From: Neorhodopirellula pilleata
Lineage (GTDB): Bacteria; Planctomycetota; Planctomycetia; Pirellulales; Pirellulaceae
DNA length: 64,000 nucleotides
NCBI RefSeq assembly: GCF_007859915.1
Contig: NZ_SJPM01000010.1
Location: 128,743-192,742, forward strand
Direction of reading: 5' to 3'
This document shows, piece after piece, positions 51,308-60,459 of this stretch; the stretch's first letter is position 1, and the number at the start of each line of letters is the position of its first letter. Below the pieces are notes generated by a model. It was not told the DNA's origin, searched no databases, and worked only from the letters and a program-made list of their open reading frames with translations. The position numbers were made by a program, and so were the translations under genes.

Positions 51308-51395
51308 ATCCGAAAAGGGGTCTGACCCTCTCCGGCGATACCAAAAAAACAACGAATATAGACGCGCCTCCAAAGGGTCAGACCCCTTTTCGGAT
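51308..51395. repeat. AGGGGTCTGACCCT inverted-repeat element, copy 2
   Basis: Arms ATCCGAAAAGGGGTCTGACC and its complement at 51376-51395, with inner CTCTCCGGCG and CGCCTCCAAAGG. It matches 37799-37884 in reverse orientation. It sits just upstream of the ABC ATPase start. Confidence 0.85.
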
Positions 51396-51410
51396 GGGCA
51401 TTATCAAAGT

Positions 51411-51690
51411 GGCATAGGCTTCCAGCCTGTTTATACCCCACATCTTTTTTGACCCCCACGAGCTCGTCTCGTGGGTGAATAAGGTTCGCAAGCTAGACAA
51501 CGACGCTACCCCAACCTTCCGATTTTCACTTGTGCTCGCCGCTTCAAGCGGCGAGCACAAGTGAAAATCGGAAGGTTGGGGGACTTGCGGCTCGTGTCTA
51601 GCTTACCAACCTCGGCTTCCTGCCAGACGAGCTGGCAGGGGAGCAATACATGAGGACTTGTGGGATATACACAGGCTGGAAGCCTATGCC
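51411..51690. repeat. 280-bp nested palindromic element
   Basis: Outer arms at 51411-51442 and 51660-51690 (GGCATAGGCTTCCAGCCTGT and its complement) enclose a perfect inner palindrome with 36-bp arms at 51509-51544 and 51547-51582 (CCTTCCGATTTTCACTTGTG then CTCGCCGCTT). Between them are unrelated spacers containing a shared CTAGAC/GTCTAG pair. No reading frame. Confidence 0.85.
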
Positions 51691-51710
51691 ACTTATTTTT
51701 CACGCGATGC
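51691..51710. repeat. End fragment of the 108-bp element
   Basis: ACTTATTTTTCACGCGATGC matches the end of copy B at 31881-31900 with one mismatch. The rest of the element is absent, so it was truncated or replaced by the palindrome just before it. Confidence 0.7.
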
Positions 51711-51770
51711 TAAGCTTAACGCAGAACACCGGTGCGAACCACCCAATCCGAGTATGCCGAAATCGCGGCC

Positions 51771-53021
51771 TTATACCATCCACTGCGGTTGCGACTTGGC
51801 ATGGTCGCCGAACCAGCCTCGTCGTTTGCCCGCGTCGACTAATCGCTGCGGGGGCCGAACGACCAACAAAGTGAGCAACGTAATCACCGCAATCCCCAAA
51901 ACCGCCAAGACGCGGCGTAAGTCGGCGATCGCGTAAACGCCACCATGGCCAACCGGGATAATCTCGGAAGATGCAATCGGCAGATTGTACTGTTTGGCGA
52001 GCTTGACAGCGTTGATCATATTGATCACCGGAACCCCAGACGACAAGAACCGAGCCGCCACACAATCGTTCGGTGATGGCTCTCCGCTGGCGGTCGGCAC
52101 CGTCCCGGCTTGGGCCACGCCTAGGAATCGACTCGGTGACAAGGCCGAGATCGGCTGAATGATGCCTTCGCCGAGCGTGTCATTTCCGATCGTCCCTCCG
52201 ACCGAGGCGTCTCCACCACCGACATTGATGTAAACCGCGTAAGAGTCGTCTTCGACCGCTTCGGAGTACGCCAACATGCGCCGCTCGATCGCGTCTTGGT
52301 CACTCTCGCTATCCATCAATGGCAAACCGCTTCGCTCGATCGACGCTTCAAGGATGACGCGCGTGTCATCGGTCATTCCAGCCGCGCGATCTTGAAAACC
52401 GCCACGGGATACCATCAAGCTGCGATGAGCAAAGATGCCTTCATCGTAAAGCAGCTTTTCCATATCCGGCCACATCAGGTCCGGTTCGTTGGCACCGAAT
52501 TGACTCGAGGCGGCGCTACTGATGATGACAGGGCGACATCCGAGCGATTCGGCGGCACTGTAGACCGCGATATTCAATGCCGGAAACGATCCGGTGCAGC
52601 CGATGGCAATCCGGTCGCCGGGACGGACACCCGCATCGACGAGCATTCGCATCGCGACGGCGGCAAAGTTCGGGTTCACACTCGTTTGCTTCGCTTCGAG
52701 GTGACCGGGCAACGTTGTCACCATGGACATCGAAGGGCCGATCATGCCGGTGTCGGCAGGATCATGAAGGTCAAGCAACGCGTGCCCGAGTTGTACACGA
52801 CGACAGTGAATCGCCTCAAACGCGGCCTCGGCTCGCTCGGATGCTTCGAGCATGCGATCACGCAAATCAGGGATCTGATAAGCCGTGCCGGCGAAGCTTT
52901 CGAGCGCCGGCCAACGGGCTGGCACCAATCGGATCGCCATGACCACGGCGATCGAACCGATTGCCAAGAACACCAACGACCAAGAAGAGATCTTCTGTGG
53001 TCGATAGTATAGTTTTTTCAT
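51771..53021 (-). CDS. pgsW: Poly-gamma-glutamate system protein PgsW
   Basis: A 416-residue protein with one N-terminal membrane helix (SLVFLAIGSIAVVMAI) and another near the C-terminus (VLAVLGIAVITLLTLLVV). It matches the poly-gamma-glutamate system protein family that accompanies PgsB and PgsC in species lacking the Bacillus-type PgsA: GDRIAIGCTGSFPALNIAVY, the VNVGGGDASVGG-like segment (here YINVGGGDASVGG), and PVINMINAVKLA. Its role is not established; probably membrane assembly or export of the polymer. The gene starts 84 nt after pgsC. Confidence 0.85.
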   Translation of the reverse strand: MKKLYYRPQKISSWSLVFLAIGSIAVVMAIRLVPARWPALESFAGTAYQIPDLRDRMLEASERAEAAFEAIHCRRVQLGHALLDLHDPADTGMIGPSMSMVTTLPGHLEAKQTSVNPNFAAVAMRMLVDAGVRPGDRIAIGCTGSFPALNIAVYSAAESLGCRPVIISSAASSQFGANEPDLMWPDMEKLLYDEGIFAHRSLMVSRGGFQDRAAGMTDDTRVILEASIERSGLPLMDSESDQDAIERRMLAYSEAVEDDSYAVYINVGGGDASVGGTIGNDTLGEGIIQPISALSPSRFLGVAQAGTVPTASGEPSPNDCVAARFLSSGVPVINMINAVKLAKQYNLPIASSEIIPVGHGGVYAIADLRRVLAVLGIAVITLLTLLVVRPPQRLVDAGKRRGWFGDHAKSQPQWMV

Positions 53022-53105
53022 TTCAGGTTTCGTTGGGTCTTAAATTGGGTAGTGAACGAGGCCACAAGAGAATGAGTATTGGACGATGCCATGAGCCGGT
53101 CTTCG

Positions 53106-53621
53106 CTATGCCAACGAAGTGACGCCCATGGCGACCAACACTAGATGGACGAGCGACGATGCGATGATCAGCGGCGATAACGTTTGGATGACACCGCTGC
53201 GGGAGATCCACAACGCGACCAATCCGGGGATCACGAATCCGATCACGGTCATGTTTTGCAACCACGCCAGCGACATCTCGCCCGAGGCCAGTTCCGCCGC
53301 CGAGCCACCCACCAGCGCCATCGAAACACCCGGCCACACGACTTCGAGGATCGCTCGGAGCGTCGCCGCAACGGCGAAACCGAATACCATCGTGAGCACG
53401 ACTCGTCGTCGTCCGAAAAGGATCGCGTATCGGTCGATTTCGTGGACCATCCACGCGGTAATCAACGCTGCCGCGATTGTCGCGATCACCGTCAACGGTT
53501 GATCAAACGACAACGCCAAGTATCCGGGTACGATCATGCCGCCGACGCTCAATCCGAATGCTTCGGTGAACAAGAGACTGACGACCAGTCCGATACCGAT
53601 TGACAAAGCTAACCATTCCAT
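53106..53621 (-). CDS. pgsC: Poly-gamma-glutamate synthesis membrane protein PgsC
   Basis: A 171-residue membrane protein, close to the usual 150-160 for CapC/PgsC, with five hydrophobic helices. Marks are FTEAFGLSVGGMIVPGYLAL near residues 18-37 and DRYAILFGRRRVVLTM. It forms the membrane part of the polyglutamate synthetase with PgsB. Its ATG follows the pgsB stop by one base, so they are co-translated. Confidence 0.92.
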   Translation of the reverse strand: MEWLALSIGIGLVVSLLFTEAFGLSVGGMIVPGYLALSFDQPLTVIATIAAALITAWMVHEIDRYAILFGRRRVVLTMVFGFAVAATLRAILEVVWPGVSMALVGGSAAELASGEMSLAWLQNMTVIGFVIPGLVALWISRSGVIQTLSPLIIASSLVHLVLVAMGVTSLA

Positions 53622-53622
53622 T

Positions 53623-55011
53623 TCAGACCATCTCCATCACACGTTCGCTATTGGACGTTGTCTTTCCGGCCGCAACGATCGGCTTGGAAAACTCGACACA
53701 ACTGTTCGGATCTGCAAAGAAATCAGCCAACGCCATCCCAGGTCCGGCGATGTTGCCGACTCCCATCAACAGCATTCCCGATGCGGTAGCATTTTCATTG
53801 GTAGCGGTCGGGGCGTCGGCTTGCGGTCTGGATGCCGTTGTAGTGGCCGAAACCAACTCAGCCGTCTTGATCGCGGCCGTCGTGTGGCTTGACTTGGCTT
53901 TCTCGGCCGCAAACGACTCGATCAGCATCGAGACGACTTCGTCACCATTGGCGTTACCCAAGCAAAGGATGTGATCGGGGTTAACGCCACCTTTGAGCAG
54001 CCGACGCAAAAACACGTCGGTACCTGATCCGATGATGACGAATCGGTCCGCTTTGCGCCACTGGACACAAGCATCGGCCATCGTGACGCTGCGGTCGATC
54101 CGGTCGACCCGGCAGTTCATTACCAGGACGCGACGCTGCACACCCGGGAAGTAATCATAGGCCGCATCCCAAATACGCGTTGTCGACTCGGGATCGTTGG
54201 CGGCGAAGGCGTTGACGAAATGCCACGAGTCGCCACGAACGGTTTGTTGGTGAACACGCATCGCGCCTGGATCGGGTTCGGCGGCCCACATGCCACGCAA
54301 GGCGACGTCGCGGTCAATGCCGAGCTGTTGGCACACCGCCAAAGACAAGGCGACATTCTCGGCATGCTCGAGATATGAAAACTGCGACAATTCTTCGGCG
54401 GTCACGTTTGCCGAATCGGCGGCCGTGATGCTGTGCATCGTCGTACCCCGATCCTTGCAAGCCGCATTCATGACTTGCAATGAGTCGTTGCGGTCTTCGG
54501 CGGTCAACAGCGTTCCGGCAACCGGTACCGTCGCCGACAAAGCGCGGGCGACATCGAGTCGTGTCGGCCCCATGACGTCCAAATGGTCGGCGCGAGCATT
54601 CGTGATCACCCCGTGAGTGGATCGGACCAGCTTCAATTCGCAGACCGATTGCAACAACGGTTGCAACGCCATGCACTCGATCACGAGGGCTTCGGCCTGC
54701 TCGGCGACGGCCGTCTTGACGATTCGTTTTTGCTCGATCACGTTCGCGCGGTCAGGACGGAAGATCGGCAGTTCGCGACCATCGGTAAAAATCATTCGTG
54801 CGAGCGTGCCCGTTGTCTTGGCACACGTTCGAATGCCGCCGGCACGCAATCCAGCCGCGATCAATCGCGTGACCGAAGACTTTCCTCGGGTTCCATTGAC
54901 GTGAATTCGAAATGGGATCTTTTCAAGCTGGCGACGATACCACCAGGCTTCGGCAAGAGCGGCCGCACCAACGATAGCGGCAACCGCTACCAACGCACAC
55001 AATCCGTTCAC
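53623..55011 (-). CDS. pgsB: Poly-gamma-glutamate synthase PgsB
   Basis: The amide ligase that joins glutamate through gamma-carboxyl groups, of the Mur-ligase-like CapB family. P-loop VNGTRGKSSVTRL, then AKTTGTLARMIF, ALVIECMALQPLL, VITNARADHLDVMGPT, and DPGAMRVHQQ, HFVNAFAANDPESTTRIWD, VMNCRVDRIDRS all follow the Bacillus protein in order. I chose GTG 55011 because it gives one N-terminal helix (GLCALVAVAAIVGAAALAEA) as in PgsB; a frame open to 55134 adds 41 residues without match. The C-terminus carries an extra Ala/Thr-rich insertion (TTTASRPQADAPTATNEN). Confidence 0.93.
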   Translation of the reverse strand: MNGLCALVAVAAIVGAAALAEAWWYRRQLEKIPFRIHVNGTRGKSSVTRLIAAGLRAGGIRTCAKTTGTLARMIFTDGRELPIFRPDRANVIEQKRIVKTAVAEQAEALVIECMALQPLLQSVCELKLVRSTHGVITNARADHLDVMGPTRLDVARALSATVPVAGTLLTAEDRNDSLQVMNAACKDRGTTMHSITAADSANVTAEELSQFSYLEHAENVALSLAVCQQLGIDRDVALRGMWAAEPDPGAMRVHQQTVRGDSWHFVNAFAANDPESTTRIWDAAYDYFPGVQRRVLVMNCRVDRIDRSVTMADACVQWRKADRFVIIGSGTDVFLRRLLKGGVNPDHILCLGNANGDEVVSMLIESFAAEKAKSSHTTAAIKTAELVSATTTASRPQADAPTATNENATASGMLLMGVGNIAGPGMALADFFADPNSCVEFSKPIVAAGKTTSNSERVMEMV

Positions 55012-55353
55012 GAACGGTTCACTTTCAAAAGGATAGACGCACGCCACCCATTCGATGCCGACGTTGGCACAGGGGGAAAATGGGCAGCCAAAACGACAAA
55101 CCGGGAACCAACTGCACTCCAGCGATTGGTTCAATTCAGGGAATGAGGACCTTCACTTCGTTGAACGAAGGTGGTCGAGGCTGAGGAAAAGGCCCGTGAA
55201 CGAGTCAGCCAAACTCTTAATGCTCTTGGGTGAACGCGAGAATTATTCTTTAGGATCGGCAGGAGTAAAGAGCAGTCCTGAAGAAATTTTCAAGGTTCTT
55301 TGAAAGTTCATTCGCGGACCACTCAGTGCCACCTACAGGAATCCGCTGGACCA

Positions 55354-56679
55354 TTAAAGGTTTGAATTCCTCTTGACCAAATCACCCAATTGTCGGTCTC
55401 GTTCATACTGCGTGGCAAACCCGATCGAACTGCGACGCACGCCCCAAATGGAGTCGGCTTGCAGTTGAGGCATTCCTTGCTGACGAGCATCGTCGCCGTC
55501 TCGATCCATCAACACCCAGGCGGCCACGTCTTGAACTCGTGTCGTGATCGCAGCGTCAACAAACATCGATGGCTTCACCTTCGGCAACAATTCGTCAGGC
55601 CGTCGGGCCAACATCCGGCGATCGGCGAGTGACTCCGAAATCGCCTGCCAGCGGTTCCTCCATTGGGGTGATCCGGATGTCGAATCGGCAAAACTTCGTC
55701 GCTGTATTTGACGCAATGCCAACATGGAAACCGCCCAGTCGACTGGTAAACGGTCTTCGGATTGCCCGACCGAATCCGCGATCCGTAAGGCGGTGGCGTC
55801 ACGCCGGTACATCAACGCCAGTCGCAACCGTTGCTCGACCGACCAACCGTACGGGTTGTCGCACAAAGTCCGGTCGATCAACCGCCCCAGCAAACGCGAA
55901 TCGCTCAAGACGCTCGACATTGTTCGATCGGCCCATTCGAAATGGTCCAGGCGGCGATAAACCACCCTCGCTTCGACCGCGTGATAGTGGGGCTCGGTCG
56001 GTGCGATGCACCCGAGATGACTGATAAAAATGTCACAGTCGTCCTTCGTTTGCCCGTCAATCGCAAACCACCGCCACGATGGGCCTGCCTTGCCAGCGAG
56101 CCGAGCGAACACTTGCCGCGACTCGAGGTCGTCGCCGGCTCGAGCCGCGAAAGTTTGCCAGTGCAACGCCAGGCAACCGGACGGCTCGAGGTTGGTGGCA
56201 AGGTGTGGAATCGGGGCCAAGTCGGGCTCGAGAAAATCTTTCAATTCCCATGAATGTTGCGTCTCATCCAAGTCCGCAAGCAGGCGTTCCAAGCTAAGCT
56301 GAGACTCCAGATCCGCATTCAATCCGGCTCGCAATAGGCCCCGCAACAGATGCTGTCGGATGCGATCGAGGGTCATTCGATCGGCATCACGAACAAGCCT
56401 TCCGATTTGCTCCTCGGCCCTGACTCGGGTCGCCGGCCGGTCATCACTGAGGGCTTCTGCCCAAATCAAGGCCTCTTGAATCGCCTCGGAGTCGCTCGAT
56501 ACTCGCCCATCGGCCCCCCGACCCTCAACCATTTCGATCAAAAAAAGGCAGCCAACCAGCGTCGCGGGGACGACCAACGAAAAGACCCTGCCCGCTCCAT
56601 TGGAACGGGCTCGCAGTAAATCTAGCATCCATTTACCCAACGCAAGCGTTTTGTCTGGGAGTGACGAGAGTTCGGACAA
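55354..56679 (-). CDS. Membrane-anchored protein of unknown function
   Basis: A 441-residue protein with a single N-terminal membrane helix (VFSLVVPATLVGCLFLIEMV, about residues 33-52) and a large domain expected outside the cytoplasm. That domain is helical, with many Arg, Asp and Leu (TRVRAEEQIGRLVRDADRM, SLERLLADLDETQHSWELKD), and looks like a repeat-type helical fold. No family recognised. It lies 340 nt upstream of pgsB on the same strand, but a direct link to polyglutamate is only possible, not shown. Confidence 0.65.
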   Translation of the reverse strand: MSELSSLPDKTLALGKWMLDLLRARSNGAGRVFSLVVPATLVGCLFLIEMVEGRGADGRVSSDSEAIQEALIWAEALSDDRPATRVRAEEQIGRLVRDADRMTLDRIRQHLLRGLLRAGLNADLESQLSLERLLADLDETQHSWELKDFLEPDLAPIPHLATNLEPSGCLALHWQTFAARAGDDLESRQVFARLAGKAGPSWRWFAIDGQTKDDCDIFISHLGCIAPTEPHYHAVEARVVYRRLDHFEWADRTMSSVLSDSRLLGRLIDRTLCDNPYGWSVEQRLRLALMYRRDATALRIADSVGQSEDRLPVDWAVSMLALRQIQRRSFADSTSGSPQWRNRWQAISESLADRRMLARRPDELLPKVKPSMFVDAAITTRVQDVAAWVLMDRDGDDARQQGMPQLQADSIWGVRRSSIGFATQYERDRQLGDLVKRNSNL

Positions 56680-57258
56680 TCACAAGTCTAGCTCGCAAAC
56701 CCAGGCGGGCAAAATCCGCGACGTTTATCCTAGTGCTTTGTCTAGATTCAACTTTAGGGTTGGCAACATTAGCCGTTTGGGCGCTAGCGGGCTGTCGATT
56801 TAATTAGCCGTACCGCGTTAGCGGCGGTTCCCGCGACCGTTAACCGGGGCTAACGCCCGTCGGCTAATTGTTGTCACTCGGTATACGATTAAACCGACAG
56901 CCCGCTAGCCCCGGTTCTTGCGACGAAACCGTGGCTAGCGCCAAAACGGCTAATCCTAAAATCAAAGTTGGACGAAGCACTAGTAGTCTATCGCAGCTCA
57001 ATTTTCGGGTAGAGGCGTCTTAATTTGATCCGAGCGTCTGCGGTCGTGAACTGCCAATCGATTCCCGTTTGACGCTCGTTTCGCGCGGCATACCACTTGG
57101 TAATTCGCTCGCCTCAGCGACCAAAAGGGTTCCTGGGGGAAAGGGGGCCTTACGGAGCGATTCGGCTCAAGCAGCGACCAAAGCCAAACTTGATCAAAGG
57201 TTGCCAACTGACAAAGGCTCGTGAATAATCCGGGCTAGCGGGCTGTTGATTTAGTGGT

Positions 57259-57474
57259 ATCGAAACCCGAAGCGTGAGTTTTTGAAGTTGCGCTTTTGCC
57301 TGTGGCATTGGTTTATCGTAACCCGAAGCGTAAGCGAGGGATGAGTCAATATCAATTATCCCTCGCTTACGCAGCGGGTTACGAAAAAAGCGCAACTTCA
57401 AAAAGCGTGAGCGAGGGATACATACAAAGGACTTAATTGCGATGAATCCCTCGCTCACGCTTCGGGTTACGATT
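57259..57474. repeat. CGTAACCCG palindromic element interrupted by another element
   Basis: The outer element is split into 57259-57278 and 57405-57474. Joined, with one GCGTGAG removed, it matches the reverse complement of the intact copy at 33731-33808, including the distinctive centre ACATACAAAGGA. Confidence 0.9.
57279..57404. mobile_element. 126-bp inserted element with 19-bp terminal inverted repeats and 7-bp target duplication
   Basis: Terminal repeats are TTTTTGAAGTTGCGCTTTT and its complement. It is flanked on both sides by GCGTGAG (57272-57278 and 57405-57411), present once in the uninterrupted copy at 33731. Its own centre is a CGTAACCCG palindrome. Non-coding, so it must be moved by a transposase made elsewhere. 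Confidence 0.88.
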
Positions 57475-57557
57475 AAATCAACACGCCGCTAGCCGCGGGC
57501 ATTGCTCAACGCCCGACGCTAGCGGGCTGTTGATTTAGTGGTATCGCGACTCCTTTT

Positions 57558-57623
57558 CGTTTAACGGCAAGCCGTAGGCGTCAATTGGGGGCATCGCCGA
57601 CGCCTTCGGCTTGCCGTTAAACG
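57558..57623. repeat. Hairpin with arms CGTTTAACGGCAAGCCG
   Basis: Arms at 57558-57581 and 57600-57623 (CGTTTAACGGCAAGCCGTAG and the matching CGGCTTGCCGTTAAACG) form a stem of more than 17 bp. It ends about 100 nt upstream of proA. Confidence 0.8.
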
Positions 57624-57724
57624 ACTAAATCAACAGACCGCTAGCGCGTTCGGCTCACCCTAAAATTAGATTTTGACGAAGCACTAACTTGATAAACACG
57701 AATTACCATTAGGTACTCTTCCCC

Positions 57725-59005
57725 ATGACCACTGAAACCGAAAATCAAACCGACTTGGCATCCGCTTGTCTCCAAATCGCCCGTCAAGCGAAAGCCGCCT
57801 CTCGCCGTTTAGGTTCACTCGACACCACGATCAAAGACCGGTGGTTGAGCGAGTCGGCGGATGCGTTGATCGAAGCGACCGATGCGATTATCGAGGCGAA
57901 CGAACAGGACTTAGCCGCCGCCCCGGCTTACGGTCTGACCGATGCCAGCATCGATCGCTTGCGGCTTGATGCGGCGCGGATCGAAGGCATCGCCAAGGGG
58001 CTTCGCGAGATCGCGTCCCTGAAAGACCCGATCGGCGAAGTCCTTGATGGATTCACACGCCCCGGAGGCATGCGGATTGAAAAACGGCGGGTGCCGTTGG
58101 GGGTCGTATTTTTTATCTACGAGAGTCGGCCCAATGTGACCGCCGACGCGGCCGGAATTTGCGTCAAGAGCGGCAATGCGGTCATTTTGCGGGGAGGCAA
58201 AGAAGCCATGCACAGCAGCCGCGCGATCGTATCGGTATTGCACGAGGTCGCTGCTCGGGTCGGGGTTCCCGAGCATGCGGTTCAATTGGTCGAAACGACC
58301 GACCGGGCCGCCGTCGGACATTTTCTGAAACTCAACGACCAGATCGACGTGACGATCCCCCGGGGCGGCGAGGGTTTAATTCGCCGGGTTGCCGCCGAGG
58401 CGACCATGCCGGTCATCAAGCACTATGACGGCAATTGTCACGTTTACGTCGACGCCACGGCGAACATCGACATGGCCGTCGATGTGATCGAAAATTCCAA
58501 ATGCCACCGAATGGGTGTCTGCAACGCTTGCGAATCGTTGCTTATTCACGAATGGATCTTGGCCGACGCGTTGCCCGCGATTGCCGCCCGATTGGCCTCT
58601 CGGGGAATCGAAATGAGAGTGGACGAGCGAGCGGCCGTGCACGTTCCCGGCGGCATTCCGGCTACGGAAGAGGATTTTTCGACCGAGTTTTTGGGACCTA
58701 CGATCAGCATCGCGGTGGTCGATTCGCTTGACGAAGCGGTTGAACACATTAATCGCTATGGCTCCGGACACACCGATGCGATTATGACATCGGAGATTGC
58801 AGCGGCGGAGCGTTTTACCGATTTGGTCGACAGCGCCGCGGTCATGGTCAATGCCAGCACTCGGTTCAACGACGGCGGAATGTTCGGTCTGGGAGCCGAA
58901 ATCGGTATTTCCACCGATAAGTTTCACGCCCGAGGCCCATGCGGGTTGCGGGAATTGACCAGCTACAAGTACATCGTACGTGGGAATGGTCATTTGCGGA
59001 GCTAG
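57725..59005 (+). CDS. proA: Gamma-glutamyl phosphate reductase
   Basis: Reduces gamma-glutamyl phosphate to the semialdehyde in proline synthesis. The 426 residues match the usual length (about 415-425). Marks are RVPLGVVFFIYESRPNVTAD near 120-139, LRGGKEAMHSS, the VTIPRGGEGLIR segment, the catalytic Cys in NSKCHRMGVCNACESLLIH, and FGLGAEIGISTDKFHARGPC near the C-terminus. proB is not in the window. It starts next to the repeat field and is followed 8 nt later by fliM. Confidence 0.95.
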   Translation: MTTETENQTDLASACLQIARQAKAASRRLGSLDTTIKDRWLSESADALIEATDAIIEANEQDLAAAPAYGLTDASIDRLRLDAARIEGIAKGLREIASLKDPIGEVLDGFTRPGGMRIEKRRVPLGVVFFIYESRPNVTADAAGICVKSGNAVILRGGKEAMHSSRAIVSVLHEVAARVGVPEHAVQLVETTDRAAVGHFLKLNDQIDVTIPRGGEGLIRRVAAEATMPVIKHYDGNCHVYVDATANIDMAVDVIENSKCHRMGVCNACESLLIHEWILADALPAIAARLASRGIEMRVDERAAVHVPGGIPATEEDFSTEFLGPTISIAVVDSLDEAVEHINRYGSGHTDAIMTSEIAAAERFTDLVDSAAVMVNASTRFNDGGMFGLGAEIGISTDKFHARGPCGLRELTSYKYIVRGNGHLRS

Positions 59006-59013
59006 GATTTTCG

Positions 59014-60315
59014 ATGTCAGACGAAGCACTCAGCCAGAACCAGGTCGAAAACCTGCTCAAGGCGATGGAATCAGCCAACGCCGATGCCGATGCCGATCCA
59101 GATTCGGACGTGCCCGCTAAGGCGCCCGAAACCAAAGCGGGAACCAAAGCGGGTGCCGCCGACCAAGCAGGCGCGGCCAGTCAAAATGACATCGATAGCC
59201 TACTGGCCGCCCAAAATTTAGGCGGTGCCACCCAGGCGAAGCCTGCTCCGCGACCCAACGAAGCCCAACCGCGGGTGCGAACGTCTTCCGGGAAGCCTTA
59301 TTCGCCGGGGGTCCCCGAAGGTGCTCGGGTCGCCGCGTACGATTTCAAACGTCCCGAACGTGTCGGCAAAGACCAAATGCGGGCGATGCAGTCGCTCCAC
59401 GAACAAATCGCTCGAAATTTCGGTGCTTCGATCTCCGGTCTGTTGCGAACGATGCTGGAAGTCAAATTGCTCAGCGTCGACCAACTCACTTACAGTGAAT
59501 TTGTTTTCTCGCTGGATAACCCGAGTTGTTTCAACATCGTCAAACCCGCACCGCTGGAAGGGCATTGGGTGTTGGACATCGCACCCTCTCTGGCCTATGC
59601 GATCATCGACCGTATGCTCGGTGGCGAACCGGTTCCCGGCGAAACGATCCGTCGTCCATTGACCGAGATCGAAACGCGATTGATGTGCCGCGTGGTCGAT
59701 TTGTTCCTTGAACAAATCGTTCCAGCTTGGGAAAACATCGTTACCTTGGAACCCGTCATCGAAGCCACCGAAAGTAATCCACAACTGGCACAGATTGTCC
59801 CTCCCAATGAAGTCGCGATCTTGATCGGATTCGAAGTGCTCTTGGGCAAGAACCGCGGCATGATGAATTTGTGCATCCCTTTCAATACGATCGAAAGGTA
59901 CAACGCGAAATTATCTCGCAACGGTTGGGTCGGCTATGGCAAAACGACTCCCACCGAACGCTCGCGTCGCCGTATCGCTAGCAGCATCGACGCTGCCCCG
60001 GTCGATGTGGTGGTAACTTTAGCACGCAGTCGGATCAAAACATGTGACCTGTTGGACCTGTCCGTCGGTGATATCATTGCGACCGAGCAAGACGCGAACC
60101 TGCCTTTGGAACTTTCGATCCAAAACGTTCCCAAGTTTCAAGCCACGGCAGGCGCTTATAAAGGCAAGAAAGCTGTTCAGATCCAGCAAATGATTGAACA
60201 CAAACCTCACTTGCCGATCGATAACGACGAAGCGGAAGCGTCCGCCGTGAACGACGAGGTAGCCAACGCGGTAGCCCAAGCCGAGCAAATTCTGGAATCG
60301 GTTGAAACGCATTGA
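59014..60315 (+). CDS. fliM: Flagellar motor switch protein FliM
   Basis: Component of the flagellar C-ring that binds phospho-CheY and sets rotation direction. I take ATG 59014; an upstream frame lies in proA. At 433 residues it is longer than usual (about 330-350), because of an N-terminal extension of about 105 residues with Ala, Asp and Lys. Two copies of the CheY-binding-type motif are seen: LSQNQVENLLKAM at residues 6-18 and SQNDIDSLLAAQ near 57-68. The core (YDFKRPERVGKDQMRAMQSL, the DRMLGGEPV region) and a C-terminal SpoA/FliN-like domain (VVVTLARSRIKTCDLLDLSV) follow. No other flagellar gene is in the window. Confidence 0.92.
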   Translation: MSDEALSQNQVENLLKAMESANADADADPDSDVPAKAPETKAGTKAGAADQAGAASQNDIDSLLAAQNLGGATQAKPAPRPNEAQPRVRTSSGKPYSPGVPEGARVAAYDFKRPERVGKDQMRAMQSLHEQIARNFGASISGLLRTMLEVKLLSVDQLTYSEFVFSLDNPSCFNIVKPAPLEGHWVLDIAPSLAYAIIDRMLGGEPVPGETIRRPLTEIETRLMCRVVDLFLEQIVPAWENIVTLEPVIEATESNPQLAQIVPPNEVAILIGFEVLLGKNRGMMNLCIPFNTIERYNAKLSRNGWVGYGKTTPTERSRRRIASSIDAAPVDVVVTLARSRIKTCDLLDLSVGDIIATEQDANLPLELSIQNVPKFQATAGAYKGKKAVQIQQMIEHKPHLPIDNDEAEASAVNDEVANAVAQAEQILESVETH

Positions 60316-60459
60316 TGTTCCAATTGCGTGTCGGGCGTGGAACGACTTGACTTTCACACAACCAGGACAAACGATAAGACGTTGTGTTCTACCGGTGGCT
60401 CGTTCGCGTTGTCTGATCCCCAAGATGAACGCTGCTGCAACGCTTGGGAACTGATAAAA

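Larger units (their letters stand above)
56731..57685. repeat. Field of nested palindromic elements, no gene
   Basis: Almost the whole gap between the membrane protein gene and proA is repeat. Ends CTAGTGCTTTGTC (56733) and GACGAAGCACTAG (56971-56983) form one pair, and a third such end, GACGAAGCACTAA, is at 57673. Inside are GCTAGCGGGCTGT and ACAGCCCGCTAGC arms (several copies), ACCGGGGCTAACGCCCGTCGG text (shared with 11757), the nested element at 57259 and the hairpin at 57558. Minus-strand frames here (57150-57458) are repeat-derived. Confidence 0.85.

Noticed and set aside
57150..57458. 102-residue minus-strand frame with FRNPLRKRGIIDIDSSLA
   Set aside because: Produced by the nested repeat element; see the repeat annotation.
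56731..57685. CRISPR-like repeated sequence
   Set aside because: Repeats are inverted, variable in spacing and nested; there is no regular repeat-spacer pattern and no cas gene.
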